Notes under the pieces: model-generated
What the model saw: the letters and a program-made list of their open reading frames with translations, nothing else
Database searches by the model: none
What the model was told of the DNA's origin: nothing
Position numbers and translations under genes: made by a program
Virus record (IMG/VR): IMGVR_UViG_3300006921_000058
Span: 1-35,830 of that record
Direction: 5' to 3' (one strand)
DNA length: 35,830 nt
Source: a virus
In this document: piece after piece, positions 9,069-18,678 of the stretch
How the letters are laid out: every line of letters begins with the position of its first letter
How positions within the stretch are numbered: position 1 is the stretch's first letter

Positions 9069-9085
9069 TTATATTATATTATATT
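9069..9085 (+). promoter_or_regulatory. Second copy of the TTATAT-repeat leader
   Basis: These 17 bases are identical to 6044-6060 and also directly abut an ATG (9086). Here the repeat sits just downstream of a terminator, so it could belong to a transcript that reads through or starts in this gap. No convincing promoter was seen. Confidence 0.4.
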
Positions 9086-9877
9086 ATGGAAGAAACAAAA
9101 ACAAAAAAGGCTCCAGTCAAGAAGGCTGCAGCTAAACCAGTAGATAACTGGGAATACAAAGATAGAAACTATTACTTAGTAGGTAATAAAACACCGTTAA
9201 CATATACTATACCAAGTAGACATTCTAAAAGATACCCTTTAGTATGGTTTGATCCAGAGCAAGGATATGAAAGAGAAATGAGATATGCTACTAATATGAA
9301 AAGTATATTTGTTGATGAACAAAAAGGAGCAGCTACGTTAAAACATGTAATGTTTAATACTGGGCATTTATTTGTTCCTAAAGAAAAAAGAAATTTACAA
9401 GAATTTTTAGATAAACACCCTCACAAAGGTGTTATATTTCAAGAGTTTGATCCAATAATAGAAGCAGAGGATCAGTTTGAAGATTTACAATATGAAATAC
9501 AAGCTATGAATATGGCTTATGAAATGGATATTGAGCAAGCTGAGGCAATATTAAGAGTAGAGGTTGGATCATCTGTTAGTTCTTTATCATCTAAAGAGCT
9601 TAGAAGAGATTTATTGTTATTTGCAAAAAGAAATCCAGAGTTATTTATTAACTTAGCAAATGATGAAAATGTAATTCTTAGAAATTTTGCTATCAGAGCT
9701 GTTGAAGAAAGAATAATAGACCTTTCACAAGATCAAAGAAGCTTTACTTGGAAAAGCAATGGTAGAAAATTAATGAATGTTCCGTTTGATGAAAATCCAT
9801 ATTCAGCTATGGCCGCTTGGTTTAAGACTGATGAAGGTATGGAAGTTTACAAATCAATAGAGAAAAAATTCAAATAA
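9086..9877 (+). CDS. Structural protein candidate with Lys/Ala/Pro-rich N-terminus (263 aa)
   Basis: I do not recognise a named family. Residues 1-18 form a basic Lys-Ala-Pro tail. Next comes a compact domain with TYTIPSRHSKRYPLVWFDPE near residues 39-58 and repeated aromatic and charged residues. The second half, from about 120, is helical and acidic, with EIQAMNMAYEMDIEQAEAIL near 137-156. The gene is flanked by two hairpin terminators, so it may be controlled separately from the capsid unit and from the tail genes. The place between capsid and connector genes suggests a head or head-completion protein. This is inference from context. Confidence 0.6.
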   Translation: MEETKTKKAPVKKAAAKPVDNWEYKDRNYYLVGNKTPLTYTIPSRHSKRYPLVWFDPEQGYEREMRYATNMKSIFVDEQKGAATLKHVMFNTGHLFVPKEKRNLQEFLDKHPHKGVIFQEFDPIIEAEDQFEDLQYEIQAMNMAYEMDIEQAEAILRVEVGSSVSSLSSKELRRDLLLFAKRNPELFINLANDENVILRNFAIRAVEERIIDLSQDQRSFTWKSNGRKLMNVPFDENPYSAMAAWFKTDEGMEVYKSIEKKFK

Positions 9878-9892
9878 CAAGTGATTATAATT

Positions 9893-9917
9893 AAGGGTAG
9901 TTTATGCTACCCTTTTT
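9893..9917 (+). terminator. Hairpin terminator ahead of the connector genes
   Basis: AAGGGTAG (9893-9900) pairs with CTACCCTT (9907-9914) in a perfect 8-bp stem around the loop TTTATG, and more T residues follow the stem. It lies in the 51-base gap after the 263-aa gene. Confidence 0.75.
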
Positions 9918-9928
9918 AAAATATTAAA

Positions 9929-10675
9929 ATGGCAATAAACGTAAACACTGTATATACTACTGTTCTTACTATTCTTAATAAAGAACAAAGAGGTTATTTA
10001 ACACCGTATGAGTTTAACAAACTTGGTACTCAAGTACAATTAGAAATATTTGAAAGTTACTTTGAAAACTTAAATCAAATGTTAAGACAACCTAGTAACG
10101 ATACAGAATACGCAAACAGAGTTAAATTGCTACAAGAAAAAATAGCTACATTTGAAACACAAGCCACTGCAACTGTAGCCTTATCCGGTATATTCGGTCA
10201 AACAACATTACCTGCTGATAATCATAGATTTGGTATGTTAGAATATACAGACAGTGCTAAACTTCCAGTAGAAGTTGAAAAATTATCACGTCATGAATTT
10301 TTACAAGCTAGACGTTCTCAGTTAACATCACCTACAAGCAGTCACCCAATATGTTATTTGGAGGGAAATACATTAAATATATTACCAGGTATAGCTACAG
10401 CAGCTGCTAACGCCGGAAACGGTACAGGTGCTCAAAGCTATATTATAGAATATGTTAAAAAACCAGCTGATCCAGTTTGGGCTTTTACAGTTAACAATGT
10501 AGGTGGATATGTGTATGCTTCTGGTTCCTCTACTGATTTTGAAATATCAGACGTAGATCAAACTGAGCTTATATTAAAAATATTAATGTACGCTGGTGTA
10601 ATAGTAAGAGATAACGAAATAATATCACAAGCTGCTCAAGCAGCGGTAGCTCAAGATTCACTAGAACAAATGTAA
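9929..10675 (+). CDS. Head-to-tail connector / ring protein candidate (248 aa)
   Basis: The N-terminal helix region LNKEQRGYLTPYEFNKLGTQ at residues 16-35 is a pattern I associate with virion connector proteins of Bacteroidota podoviruses. A helical stretch to about residue 75, a beta-rich middle and a helical C-terminus (LILKILMYAGVIVRDNEII, about 214-232) follow. In podoviruses, adaptor proteins at this place bind the portal and receive the tail hub. The ATG at 9929 follows TTTTTAAAATATTAAA, without Shine-Dalgarno. The next gene starts six bases after the stop. The connector role rests on order and this motif resemblance. Confidence 0.6.
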   Translation: MAINVNTVYTTVLTILNKEQRGYLTPYEFNKLGTQVQLEIFESYFENLNQMLRQPSNDTEYANRVKLLQEKIATFETQATATVALSGIFGQTTLPADNHRFGMLEYTDSAKLPVEVEKLSRHEFLQARRSQLTSPTSSHPICYLEGNTLNILPGIATAAANAGNGTGAQSYIIEYVKKPADPVWAFTVNNVGGYVYASGSSTDFEISDVDQTELILKILMYAGVIVRDNEIISQAAQAAVAQDSLEQM

Positions 10676-10681
10676 TAAATT

Positions 10682-11917
10682 ATGCCAAACAAAACAGCAG
10701 CAACAATTCCACTAACAGAAAACGATCAACAATACTATGCGGGTCAATATGGTCCTATAGAAAATGAGTCAGGTAACGTGCAGTTGGTTTGGAGTTTTCC
10801 AGACTTAAATACTACACTAATTAGTAACTATGACGATGTTAGTTCAGGCGTTCAAGTTAGAGATACAGGTAATTTTAAAGTTCACGTATTAGCTACGGCT
10901 ACAACTATACCTTCTGACAGTAACCAAGTACCTGTTCAAAATATAGCAGTAACTGACACTACTAACAATACTATTATATTAAAAAATATACAAGGCTCAG
11001 CTCCCGCTAACGGTCAGTTTATTTTTTTACAATTAACTGATATAGCTACAGGTGACAATTACGGTAGTTATAGTTACTTGACATTAAACGATATTATAAG
11101 CAACTTTCAACTAGCGTACACGGGTGATGGTCAAATATTAACAAAGGTAAGTAGAACTCAACTATTGTTTCACACAAGAAGAGCTATGCAAGAATTATCA
11201 TATGATATTTTAAAAGCTTACAAATCTCAAGAACTAACTGTACCAACAAACTTAACAGTGCCAATACCTAAAGATTATGTTAATTACGTTAGAGTAGCTT
11301 GGGCTGATAACTTAGGGCTATTACACACTATATATCCACTATGGGGACTTAGTGGTAATCCTGACGAATTACCTATTCAAGATGGCGCAACTGGCGTACC
11401 TAGTCAAAGTTCTTATGGAACTAACCTAGAAGCTTCACAATCTATAATAGAAGACAGATGGAAAGACGCTAACGACAGGCAAGTAGTAGGAGATTATGAT
11501 CCGTTTGATGATAGTGGTGTTTATAACTACCAGTGGTACAAGCAAGCTTATGGAGGTAGATACGGATTAAACCCTGAAACAACACAAAGAAATGGTTGGT
11601 TTAGCATAAACCAGAGGACAGGTATGTTTACGTTTAGCGCTGGCTTAGTTAGCCAAGTTATACAACTAAGTTATATATCAGATGGCTTAAGTATTGACTT
11701 TAATAGTATTGTTCCTAAACTAGCTGAAGAAGCTTTTTATGCTCAGATACTATATAGAGTTGCTATGACTAGAAACGATGTTGATGGAAATACAAAATCT
11801 TTTCTTAAAAGAGATTCTTATGTAAAAACTAGAAACGCTAAATTAAGACTATCTGAATTAAAAATAGATGAAATAGTTCAAATATTTAGAGGTCAATCTA
11901 AATGGATTAAACATTAA
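10682..11917 (+). CDS. Tail tubular / ring structural protein candidate (411 aa)
   Basis: A signature-like stretch HTRRAMQELSYDILKAYKSQ at about residues 164-183 is followed by LPIPKDYVNYVRVAW-type beta strands, which resembles ring or tail-tubular A-like proteins in podoviruses of Bacteroidota. The first 140 residues are beta-rich and may form a separate Ig-like or adaptor domain; the C-terminal part is helical and basic. The gene sits between the 248-aa connector and the 1463-aa tail protein, with six-base and five-base gaps, so it belongs to the neck/tail set. No enzymatic motif was seen. Confidence 0.6.
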   Translation: MPNKTAATIPLTENDQQYYAGQYGPIENESGNVQLVWSFPDLNTTLISNYDDVSSGVQVRDTGNFKVHVLATATTIPSDSNQVPVQNIAVTDTTNNTIILKNIQGSAPANGQFIFLQLTDIATGDNYGSYSYLTLNDIISNFQLAYTGDGQILTKVSRTQLLFHTRRAMQELSYDILKAYKSQELTVPTNLTVPIPKDYVNYVRVAWADNLGLLHTIYPLWGLSGNPDELPIQDGATGVPSQSSYGTNLEASQSIIEDRWKDANDRQVVGDYDPFDDSGVYNYQWYKQAYGGRYGLNPETTQRNGWFSINQRTGMFTFSAGLVSQVIQLSYISDGLSIDFNSIVPKLAEEAFYAQILYRVAMTRNDVDGNTKSFLKRDSYVKTRNAKLRLSELKIDEIVQIFRGQSKWIKH

Positions 11918-11922
11918 ATTAA

Positions 11923-14900
11923 ATGGCTCAAAGAAAATTTAACCATACATTTACTCAGTCTAAGATGAATAAAGACTTAGACGCTAGACTATTAGCTAAT
12001 GACGAATATAGAGATGGTCAAAATATTTCTGTTTCTAGATCAGAAGGATCTGATGTAGGTGCGTTAGAAAATATTTTAGGTAATTTACTTTTTAACCAAT
12101 TAACTTCAGATACTTCAGGAGCTACAACAGCGGTTTCTTTATTACAATTTATAGGTTGGTATATAAGTGAAGACACTAATAAAGTTTATATATTTGCAAC
12201 TGACTTTCAAGATAGTTCATCAGATCAAATATCTTTATTTGCTTCACCAAATAGTTCACACAAGATAATTGTAGCAGATTTAACATCTAACACTGTAAAC
12301 ACTATTGTTTCTGGTAGATTCTTAAATTTTTCATATAATAGTCCAATACTTGACTCTGCTATGATAGAAAATCAACTGTTCTGGACAGACAATAGAAATC
12401 AACCGCGTATTATAAATGTTGAAACTGCTGAGTCTAATCCTAACTATTACTTTCACGAAGACCATATATCTTTAGCTAAATATTATCCTCATAAGCCAAT
12501 ACAACTTTTTGAGGAGTACTCACAATCTGCTTTTCTTACTACAACAACAGCTGGAAGAGTTGAAGGTTATATTACATTTGATTCTATATATCCTTACTTT
12601 CTGTTTGACAAAAGTGTAATGAGTGCTGCTATGATAACCGCGCTTGAAGATAATATTGGCTTGCAAGGCTATGTTAAAGGTAATGATAATAACACTTGGG
12701 AGTTTAAAGTAGCATATGTTCAAACGTTAACTAGTTATCCAAATGATCCGTTTACAAGTGGTACTGCTTTAGCTGTTTTTATTGATAGAGATATAAGCGC
12801 TCAAGTAACTACACAATCAGATCCTGATGGAGCTACGTTTAACTATACAGTTTATTTTGTAGACCAAACATCGAAAGATGTATCATCTCCGTGGTTAAGA
12901 GAAGATCAAGTTAAACTTAAACTTGATAGTGTTAGCTCTAGCTCAGGTGGATATGTTTATACTAGCGGTGCTACTGGAAATTATGACTATGCACAGGCAT
13001 TATATATGTTTGGTACGCGATCGCCTTATAACTATTTAGAAAAAGTAACAGGTGGTGGTGATTGGGAACCATTCCAAATAGCAAACCATTTTCCTAAAAA
13101 CACTGGTACAGCAGCGATAGGTTATCCTAGAATAACACATCCTGGTTTAGATCCTAACAGATATTACGTAATAACAGATGTTTATGATCCAGCAGCAGCA
13201 GCTAAAGGTTTTCAAGTTAGCGAGCTTAGCGGATTTGTTGGAGGTACTTTAACACCTATAAATTCTAATCAAATATTTTCAGCAGGTGATGTTGTTACAG
13301 TTCATTGGCCTAACAAGTATTATAATTACAACTTTCCAGGAGATCAAAAATTTTTAGAAGACAAGTTTGTAAGATTTTCATATAGGTTTAGATATGACGA
13401 TGGACAGTGCTCTGTAATAGCTCCTTTCACTCAAGAAGTTTTTATACCAAAACAAAAAGGATATTTTTTAAAAGAAGTTGGTAGACAAAAAAGTAGTGGA
13501 ATAGATGATAATAAATATATTCCACAAGAATATAAGGCAGGTCAAAATACCATAGTTGACTTCATGGAAAATGAAATTACAGAAGTTAAACTAAGAATAC
13601 CTTGTGAATATGCAATAAACACTTTAGCTAACAATTTAAAAGTAAAAGAAATAGAGATATTATATAAAGAATCTATGGGTTTAAGTATTAAAGTAGCAGA
13701 AACTTTAGACATAAATGATACTTCTATAACCTCTAACTCAACTAATTTTTTAGAATATATATATCAATCTAAGCAGCCAATTAAAACTCTTAGATCTGCT
13801 GAAACTACTAGAGTTTACGACAATGTACCTGTAAGAGCTAAAACACTAACTTCGTCAGGAAATAGAGTTATATTAGGTAATTTTTTTGATAAGCATAGTT
13901 CACCTGACAGCTTAGCGTATTATGTTTCTGCTGGTAGAAAACTAACACCAGGCAGCACTTCGCAAAATCCGTCAAACAATATAAGCAGTAATTTACCAGG
14001 TAAGTTTAGCAATGTATCATATCCTAATCATAGTTTAAAACAAAATAGAACATATCAAGTAGGTTTAATACTACAAGACAGATATGGCAGATCATCTGAT
14101 GTCATATTATCAAAATTTACTGATACTAATTTTACTTTACAAACAGGTACGTTTGCTGATGATCCACAAACTTTTGGTGGGTCAACACTATTCCACGGTT
14201 ATTTACCTTCTGTAACAGAGCCTTTAACAGCTAGTCCAGCTAGTAAAAATGTAGTTAATTCTGGTATTGTTAACTGGCCAGGTGATTCATTAAAAGTTTT
14301 ATTTACAGAACAAATACCTCAAACAATTAGTTATGCAAGTGGTTACCCAGGTTTATATGAAGATCCTTTAACTACTACTACTATAAGTGCAATTGATACT
14401 AATAACAGTACGATTGATGTTCCAACTGGCGGAGCTAGAGACTCAGCAAAACCAGGTGACATTTTAAAATGGACAGCTTCAAATGTAAATTACGAAATAG
14501 TTTTACAATATGTAGCTATAAATATTCAAGGAGGTGGCACAAACAGATACGGTGTAATTAATCAAGACGGCAGCGATGTAGCTGTATATCCTGCAGTTGG
14601 ACAAGTTGTAGATTTTATTAGCGCTGGAAAAGCAATGGGTTGGTATAGTTACAAAGTTGTAGTAAAGCAGTTAGAACAAGATTATTTTAATGTTTATTTA
14701 CCTAGTTTACTAAATGGAACACCAGTTATCAAGCCGTTTGACTTAACATGTACTTTCGTTAATGCTAGCAATAAGGTTACAGTAGATGCTTTAACAGGTA
14801 TAGAAAATTTAACTTTTCCCTTGTTAGAAGGTATGAAGGTAGTTACGCCAGGTGGTAAAACTTATTATATAAATAATATTTTAAACTTTACTACGTTTGA

Positions 14901-16314
14901 ATTAACTTCAGTGGCTACAGCAAGTGAAGCTAGTGTAGAAGCTACTTTTAGCACTGAGGCTAGCAGTGGAGTTTTAAATGTTACAACACTATTAACTGAT
15001 AACGCTAACAAGGTACCACCAGCTTTAAATGAAACAACTCCTGTACAACAGCAATACTCTACCAGCAATGTAGAACTAATACCTAGATTAGCCGAGTTAA
15101 GTAGTTCTTTTATTACAGATCGACCTTATTATTCCTCTGCTACAACTGCTTCAGGCCCTGTATTTCCAGGAATACAAACACTGAAAGTACAATCAATTGG
15201 AAATTTTGAAAGTTTATTTAGAAGAGGCAGTTTTAATGGCTTATACAACGCAGATACAGATCCACCAACTGCTATTATTCAAAATACGTTTAACTTAGGT
15301 TCAGATTCAACAATTGCTAAGCCTTCTTCTGAGTCAGAGACTTTACCTGCTATATATGAAACTAATCCAACTTTAAGTAACATAGAAATATACTACGAAA
15401 CAAGCACATCAGGTACCGTAAAAGAATTAAACACTTTAATAAGAGATAATTTAACAGTACCAACTCAATTTGTAACATACCCAGGAAGTGGCACTGGTAC
15501 ATCCCCTTTGAGTACTGTTAGTTTTAATGAAAGTTTAACTTACTCTCAAACCGCTACTATAGTTAAGTTTCAAATAGTAGATCAAAATGGTAATTTAGTA
15601 TCTTATGCAAATGCAGAAAACTTTAATTTAGGCACAGCTACTTATCAAAATGGCACTTCAATTAGCGCAGCTCCATTTACTGTTACTCAATCTGCTGATG
15701 CAGGCGAACAAGCTAATAGTGTTTATTTACTAAAACCAACAGCTACTAATCCAATGTATAGTTCTGGTAATGCTGGCTTAGACAATGTTAATTTTAATGT
15801 TAATTTTAATTTTCTTCAATTTGGTATATTACCAGTACCGTATAGTATAAATTTAAATACGTTTGTAAACAATATAGCTCCAGTATTTAGAGTTTCTAGA
15901 GTTAACGCGGCTGGTACTGTTTACTATGTTACAAGTGGTCTAGGAACTGGTGCGCCTGTTTCACCTGGTCCTACTAATTGGGGTAATGCTGATGGTACTA
16001 ATAGTACTAAAAGTAGAGCAACAAATGGCTCTAGTATTCAAGCTTCAGGGAATGTAAGCTCTAACTTAGGTATTAGTTGGAAATTGTTTGTTAAAGGAGG
16101 ACCTCTCCCTTCAACGTTTGTAGATGCTAGTTCTGTAGAAGGATTAGGATTAAGCTTAATAGTAGAAGGAGATTATTGTAATTTAAGTGTTGGTAAATAC
16201 GTCGAAGAGTACGTAACTGGAAATATAAATGTAGAAATAAGAGCTGTAGACCAGAACGGCAATGGATTATCAACAGTAATATCTCAGTTTGATATAAGAT
16301 TATTAGAAGATTGA
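11923..16314 (+). CDS. Large tail hub / stabilisation protein (1463 aa)
   Basis: The N-terminus has KMNKDLDARLLANDEYRDG (residues 14-32), followed by a Ser/Glu/Gly segment and DVGALENILGN. This opening is, from memory, typical of the tail-hub or stabilisation proteins of crAss-like and related podoviruses, functionally like T7 gp12 or P22 gp10. The rest is almost entirely beta-rich, with many Thr, Ser, Asn and Gly repeats, as expected of propeller and Ig-like domains; a stretch near residues 500-650 is more charged and helical. Asn/Phe-rich repeats occur near residue 1290. No lyase or depolymerase motif was recognised. Confidence 0.7.
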   Translation: MAQRKFNHTFTQSKMNKDLDARLLANDEYRDGQNISVSRSEGSDVGALENILGNLLFNQLTSDTSGATTAVSLLQFIGWYISEDTNKVYIFATDFQDSSSDQISLFASPNSSHKIIVADLTSNTVNTIVSGRFLNFSYNSPILDSAMIENQLFWTDNRNQPRIINVETAESNPNYYFHEDHISLAKYYPHKPIQLFEEYSQSAFLTTTTAGRVEGYITFDSIYPYFLFDKSVMSAAMITALEDNIGLQGYVKGNDNNTWEFKVAYVQTLTSYPNDPFTSGTALAVFIDRDISAQVTTQSDPDGATFNYTVYFVDQTSKDVSSPWLREDQVKLKLDSVSSSSGGYVYTSGATGNYDYAQALYMFGTRSPYNYLEKVTGGGDWEPFQIANHFPKNTGTAAIGYPRITHPGLDPNRYYVITDVYDPAAAAKGFQVSELSGFVGGTLTPINSNQIFSAGDVVTVHWPNKYYNYNFPGDQKFLEDKFVRFSYRFRYDDGQCSVIAPFTQEVFIPKQKGYFLKEVGRQKSSGIDDNKYIPQEYKAGQNTIVDFMENEITEVKLRIPCEYAINTLANNLKVKEIEILYKESMGLSIKVAETLDINDTSITSNSTNFLEYIYQSKQPIKTLRSAETTRVYDNVPVRAKTLTSSGNRVILGNFFDKHSSPDSLAYYVSAGRKLTPGSTSQNPSNNISSNLPGKFSNVSYPNHSLKQNRTYQVGLILQDRYGRSSDVILSKFTDTNFTLQTGTFADDPQTFGGSTLFHGYLPSVTEPLTASPASKNVVNSGIVNWPGDSLKVLFTEQIPQTISYASGYPGLYEDPLTTTTISAIDTNNSTIDVPTGGARDSAKPGDILKWTASNVNYEIVLQYVAINIQGGGTNRYGVINQDGSDVAVYPAVGQVVDFISAGKAMGWYSYKVVVKQLEQDYFNVYLPSLLNGTPVIKPFDLTCTFVNASNKVTVDALTGIENLTFPLLEGMKVVTPGGKTYYINNILNFTTFELTSVATASEASVEATFSTEASSGVLNVTTLLTDNANKVPPALNETTPVQQQYSTSNVELIPRLAELSSSFITDRPYYSSATTASGPVFPGIQTLKVQSIGNFESLFRRGSFNGLYNADTDPPTAIIQNTFNLGSDSTIAKPSSESETLPAIYETNPTLSNIEIYYETSTSGTVKELNTLIRDNLTVPTQFVTYPGSGTGTSPLSTVSFNESLTYSQTATIVKFQIVDQNGNLVSYANAENFNLGTATYQNGTSISAAPFTVTQSADAGEQANSVYLLKPTATNPMYSSGNAGLDNVNFNVNFNFLQFGILPVPYSINLNTFVNNIAPVFRVSRVNAAGTVYYVTSGLGTGAPVSPGPTNWGNADGTNSTKSRATNGSSIQASGNVSSNLGISWKLFVKGGPLPSTFVDASSVEGLGLSLIVEGDYCNLSVGKYVEEYVTGNINVEIRAVDQNGNGLSTVISQFDIRLLED

Positions 16315-16348
16315 GTAAATTAGTTAATGAAATAAGTGATTATATAAT

Positions 16349-18262
16349 ATGGCAAATACACTACCATTAATAGAAGTAGATTACTATAATTCTATTTGGA
16401 ATAAAAGAATTTTAACGCCTCAACCAGTGAAGCAGATAGGAACATCAGATGCAGTACCAGGCGGTACTGGATCAGCTGCTAATTTAGGTACATGGCCACT
16501 TAACAATGTATTTGCGCCACCATTAACATTTAATCCTGCTTTTGTTACAGACGGTCCTAGTACTGTTAGTGCTACTGAATCTGTTAGTCCACAAAATTTC
16601 TATGTTGAAGAAATGTTTATTAGAGGCGGTTTTAATAATAACTCTATGTCTTATGGTGTTAGAGCTTATTTAGATGAAGAAGAGCCAAGACAACAGCATA
16701 GATTTAATACTTTGATACATTCAGGTATATTTAATTCTAGAACAGGTATAAACAGAACTAATGAGTTTCCTGTAGGAACTAATATAACTAGATCAACAAA
16801 TCCTCAGTACGGTTCAATACAAAAAATATATGCTGATGAAAACGATGTAGCTGTATTACAAGAAAACAAATGTAGTAGAGCTTTAATAGATAAAAATGCT
16901 ATATACAACGCTGAAGGTGGAGGAAGTGTAACAACTTCAAACACTGTAATAGGTGAAATAGTGCCTTACGCTGGTGAATATGGTATAAGTAAAAATCCAG
17001 AATCTTTTGCAGTATATGCTTTTAGAAAGTATTTTGTTGATAGAAATAGAAATGCAGTATTAAGACTATCTGGTAATGGCATAACTGAAATATCAGAATA
17101 TGGTATGCGTGACTGGTTTAGAGATAATCTATCTACAATGAATGATGATTATACAAATGAGTATACTCAAGATTTAAATATAACTAATATTAATACTTCT
17201 CAAGGTAATAATGTAAGTTTTTTTCAATTTGGCTCTGGTAACGATTTAAAGTCTAGTATAATACCTGGATCTAAAATATTTTGGTCTCAAGATGCTGGAG
17301 TTTCTTACATAGATACTACAGCTACCGCGTTAGGTTCTGGAAGTATAGGATCAGGTTCAAGAGTTTTATACACAGATAAAGTGTTAGACAGTTCTTTCAT
17401 GGACCCAGGAAATAATGGTAGATTAAAGTTAATAGCTCCGTATAGAAGTAGAGCTTATGGTGGTTGGGACGCTTATAATAAGCAATATATTATTTCATTA
17501 CAGTATAATAACACTAGATCTGGTCAAAATACCGACGCCTTACCTAACCGTGATACTACATTTTATACTTTAGGTTTTGATGATTCTGTTAATGGGTGGC
17601 CAAGTTTTTATAGTTATATGCCTACTGCAATAGGTAGTTTAAAAAACCAAGTGCTAACACTTAACAATCAACCTTACGCACCTGGTGTTTACTCGGGCTC
17701 TCCTAGTCAGTTAACTGGCTTGTATACGCATTATGCAGTGTCAAGTCCTCATGGATCTTTTTATGGCACTAGTAACGCTTCTACAGTTTCAATAGTAGCA
17801 AACTCTCAACCTTCACTACAGAAAAACTTTTTAACAATAGATTATGAAGGAGATAGTGGCTGGAAGGCTAGTGTAATAACATCTGATCAAACAGGTAAAA
17901 ATATAAATAGAACAACAGGTGGCGCTTTATCAGGTGGTTTTAGTTTTAGTAACGACAATGCTAACATTGTAAATAGTTACGTAGAAGGAGCATATGATAG
18001 CCTAGGTAACTTAGGCACTGCAGCTAACCCAATAAACACCCCTTTATTAAGAGCTGGTTTTGATAGAAAAGAAAATAGATACGTAGCAAACTTTATTAAT
18101 AATTCAACACAAGCTCCAGGTGAAATTATATTTGGTAATAGTATTAGCGGGTTAAAAGGTTATTATTTAGATATAACATTTAGTACCGATACCAGTACTG
18201 ACCCAGGTGGCATGAAGGAATTATACTCAATAGGAGTAAACTACAATGTATCTTCAATTTAA
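16349..18262 (+). CDS. Second beta-rich tail structural protein (637 aa)
   Basis: The sequence is beta-rich throughout. It has a distinctive segment YFVDRNRNAVLRLSGNG near residues 228-244, of the kind found in tail-hub or nozzle proteins, where one blade-like strand unit is followed by YGMRDWFRDNL. The protein is rich in Asn, Gly, Ser and Tyr, poor in Cys, and lacks a signal peptide. It follows the 1463-aa hub protein, and the two may together make the short tail. A receptor-binding role is possible but not supported by a motif. The ATG at 16349 follows GATTATATAAT, again A/T-only. Confidence 0.6.
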   Translation: MANTLPLIEVDYYNSIWNKRILTPQPVKQIGTSDAVPGGTGSAANLGTWPLNNVFAPPLTFNPAFVTDGPSTVSATESVSPQNFYVEEMFIRGGFNNNSMSYGVRAYLDEEEPRQQHRFNTLIHSGIFNSRTGINRTNEFPVGTNITRSTNPQYGSIQKIYADENDVAVLQENKCSRALIDKNAIYNAEGGGSVTTSNTVIGEIVPYAGEYGISKNPESFAVYAFRKYFVDRNRNAVLRLSGNGITEISEYGMRDWFRDNLSTMNDDYTNEYTQDLNITNINTSQGNNVSFFQFGSGNDLKSSIIPGSKIFWSQDAGVSYIDTTATALGSGSIGSGSRVLYTDKVLDSSFMDPGNNGRLKLIAPYRSRAYGGWDAYNKQYIISLQYNNTRSGQNTDALPNRDTTFYTLGFDDSVNGWPSFYSYMPTAIGSLKNQVLTLNNQPYAPGVYSGSPSQLTGLYTHYAVSSPHGSFYGTSNASTVSIVANSQPSLQKNFLTIDYEGDSGWKASVITSDQTGKNINRTTGGALSGGFSFSNDNANIVNSYVEGAYDSLGNLGTAANPINTPLLRAGFDRKENRYVANFINNSTQAPGEIIFGNSISGLKGYYLDITFSTDTSTDPGGMKELYSIGVNYNVSSI

Positions 18263-18268
18263 TTTAAT

Positions 18269-18676
18269 ATGAATATAAGAAAGTTAACAGAAGCTGATTA
18301 TACAGCTTTAGAAAAATGGTGGAAAGCTTGGAACTGGCCACCTATTGAAAAAGATTTTCTACCAGAAAATGGTACTGGTGGACTAATGGTACAAGCAAAA
18401 GACGGTACGCCTATCGTTGCGGGTTTTTTATATATGACAAACTCTAAGGCAGTTTTATTAGAATGGATTATATCTAATCCAGAATATAGAGAAACTGACA
18501 GAGATACAGCTATAACAGCCTTAATAATGGGAGCTGAAGCTGTAGTGTTAAACGCAGATAAAAAATATATGTTTACTATTGGTAGAAACCAAAAATTAAT
18601 AAACAAGCATAAAGAATTAGGATGGCAAGTAGACGAAAAGCCTTCTTACGAGATAGTTAAAAATTTAAAACAATAA
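18269..18676 (+). CDS. GNAT-like acetyltransferase-fold protein (135 aa)
   Basis: The opening MNIRKLTEADYTALEKWWKAW matches the first strand-helix of GNAT N-acetyltransferases. A central hairpin (PIVAGFLYMTNSKAVLLEW) and the helix after NPEYRETDRDTAITALI follow in the right order and spacing. The usual acyl-CoA loop (R/Q-x-x-G-x-G/A) is replaced by YRETDRDT, so cofactor binding may be altered or lost. It sits between a tail protein and an internal-virion candidate, with gaps of six and two bases. It could modify a virion or host protein, or serve as a structural fold; the sequence does not decide. The length of 135 is a little short for the family. Confidence 0.6.
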   Translation: MNIRKLTEADYTALEKWWKAWNWPPIEKDFLPENGTGGLMVQAKDGTPIVAGFLYMTNSKAVLLEWIISNPEYRETDRDTAITALIMGAEAVVLNADKKYMFTIGRNQKLINKHKELGWQVDEKPSYEIVKNLKQ

Positions 18677-18678
18677 GT

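Noticed and set aside
15780-15815. TTAATTTTAATGTTAATTTTAA repeat as a possible regulatory element
   Set aside because: It lies inside the tail protein gene and encodes an Asn-Phe/Val repeat in frame; low-complexity coding explains it.
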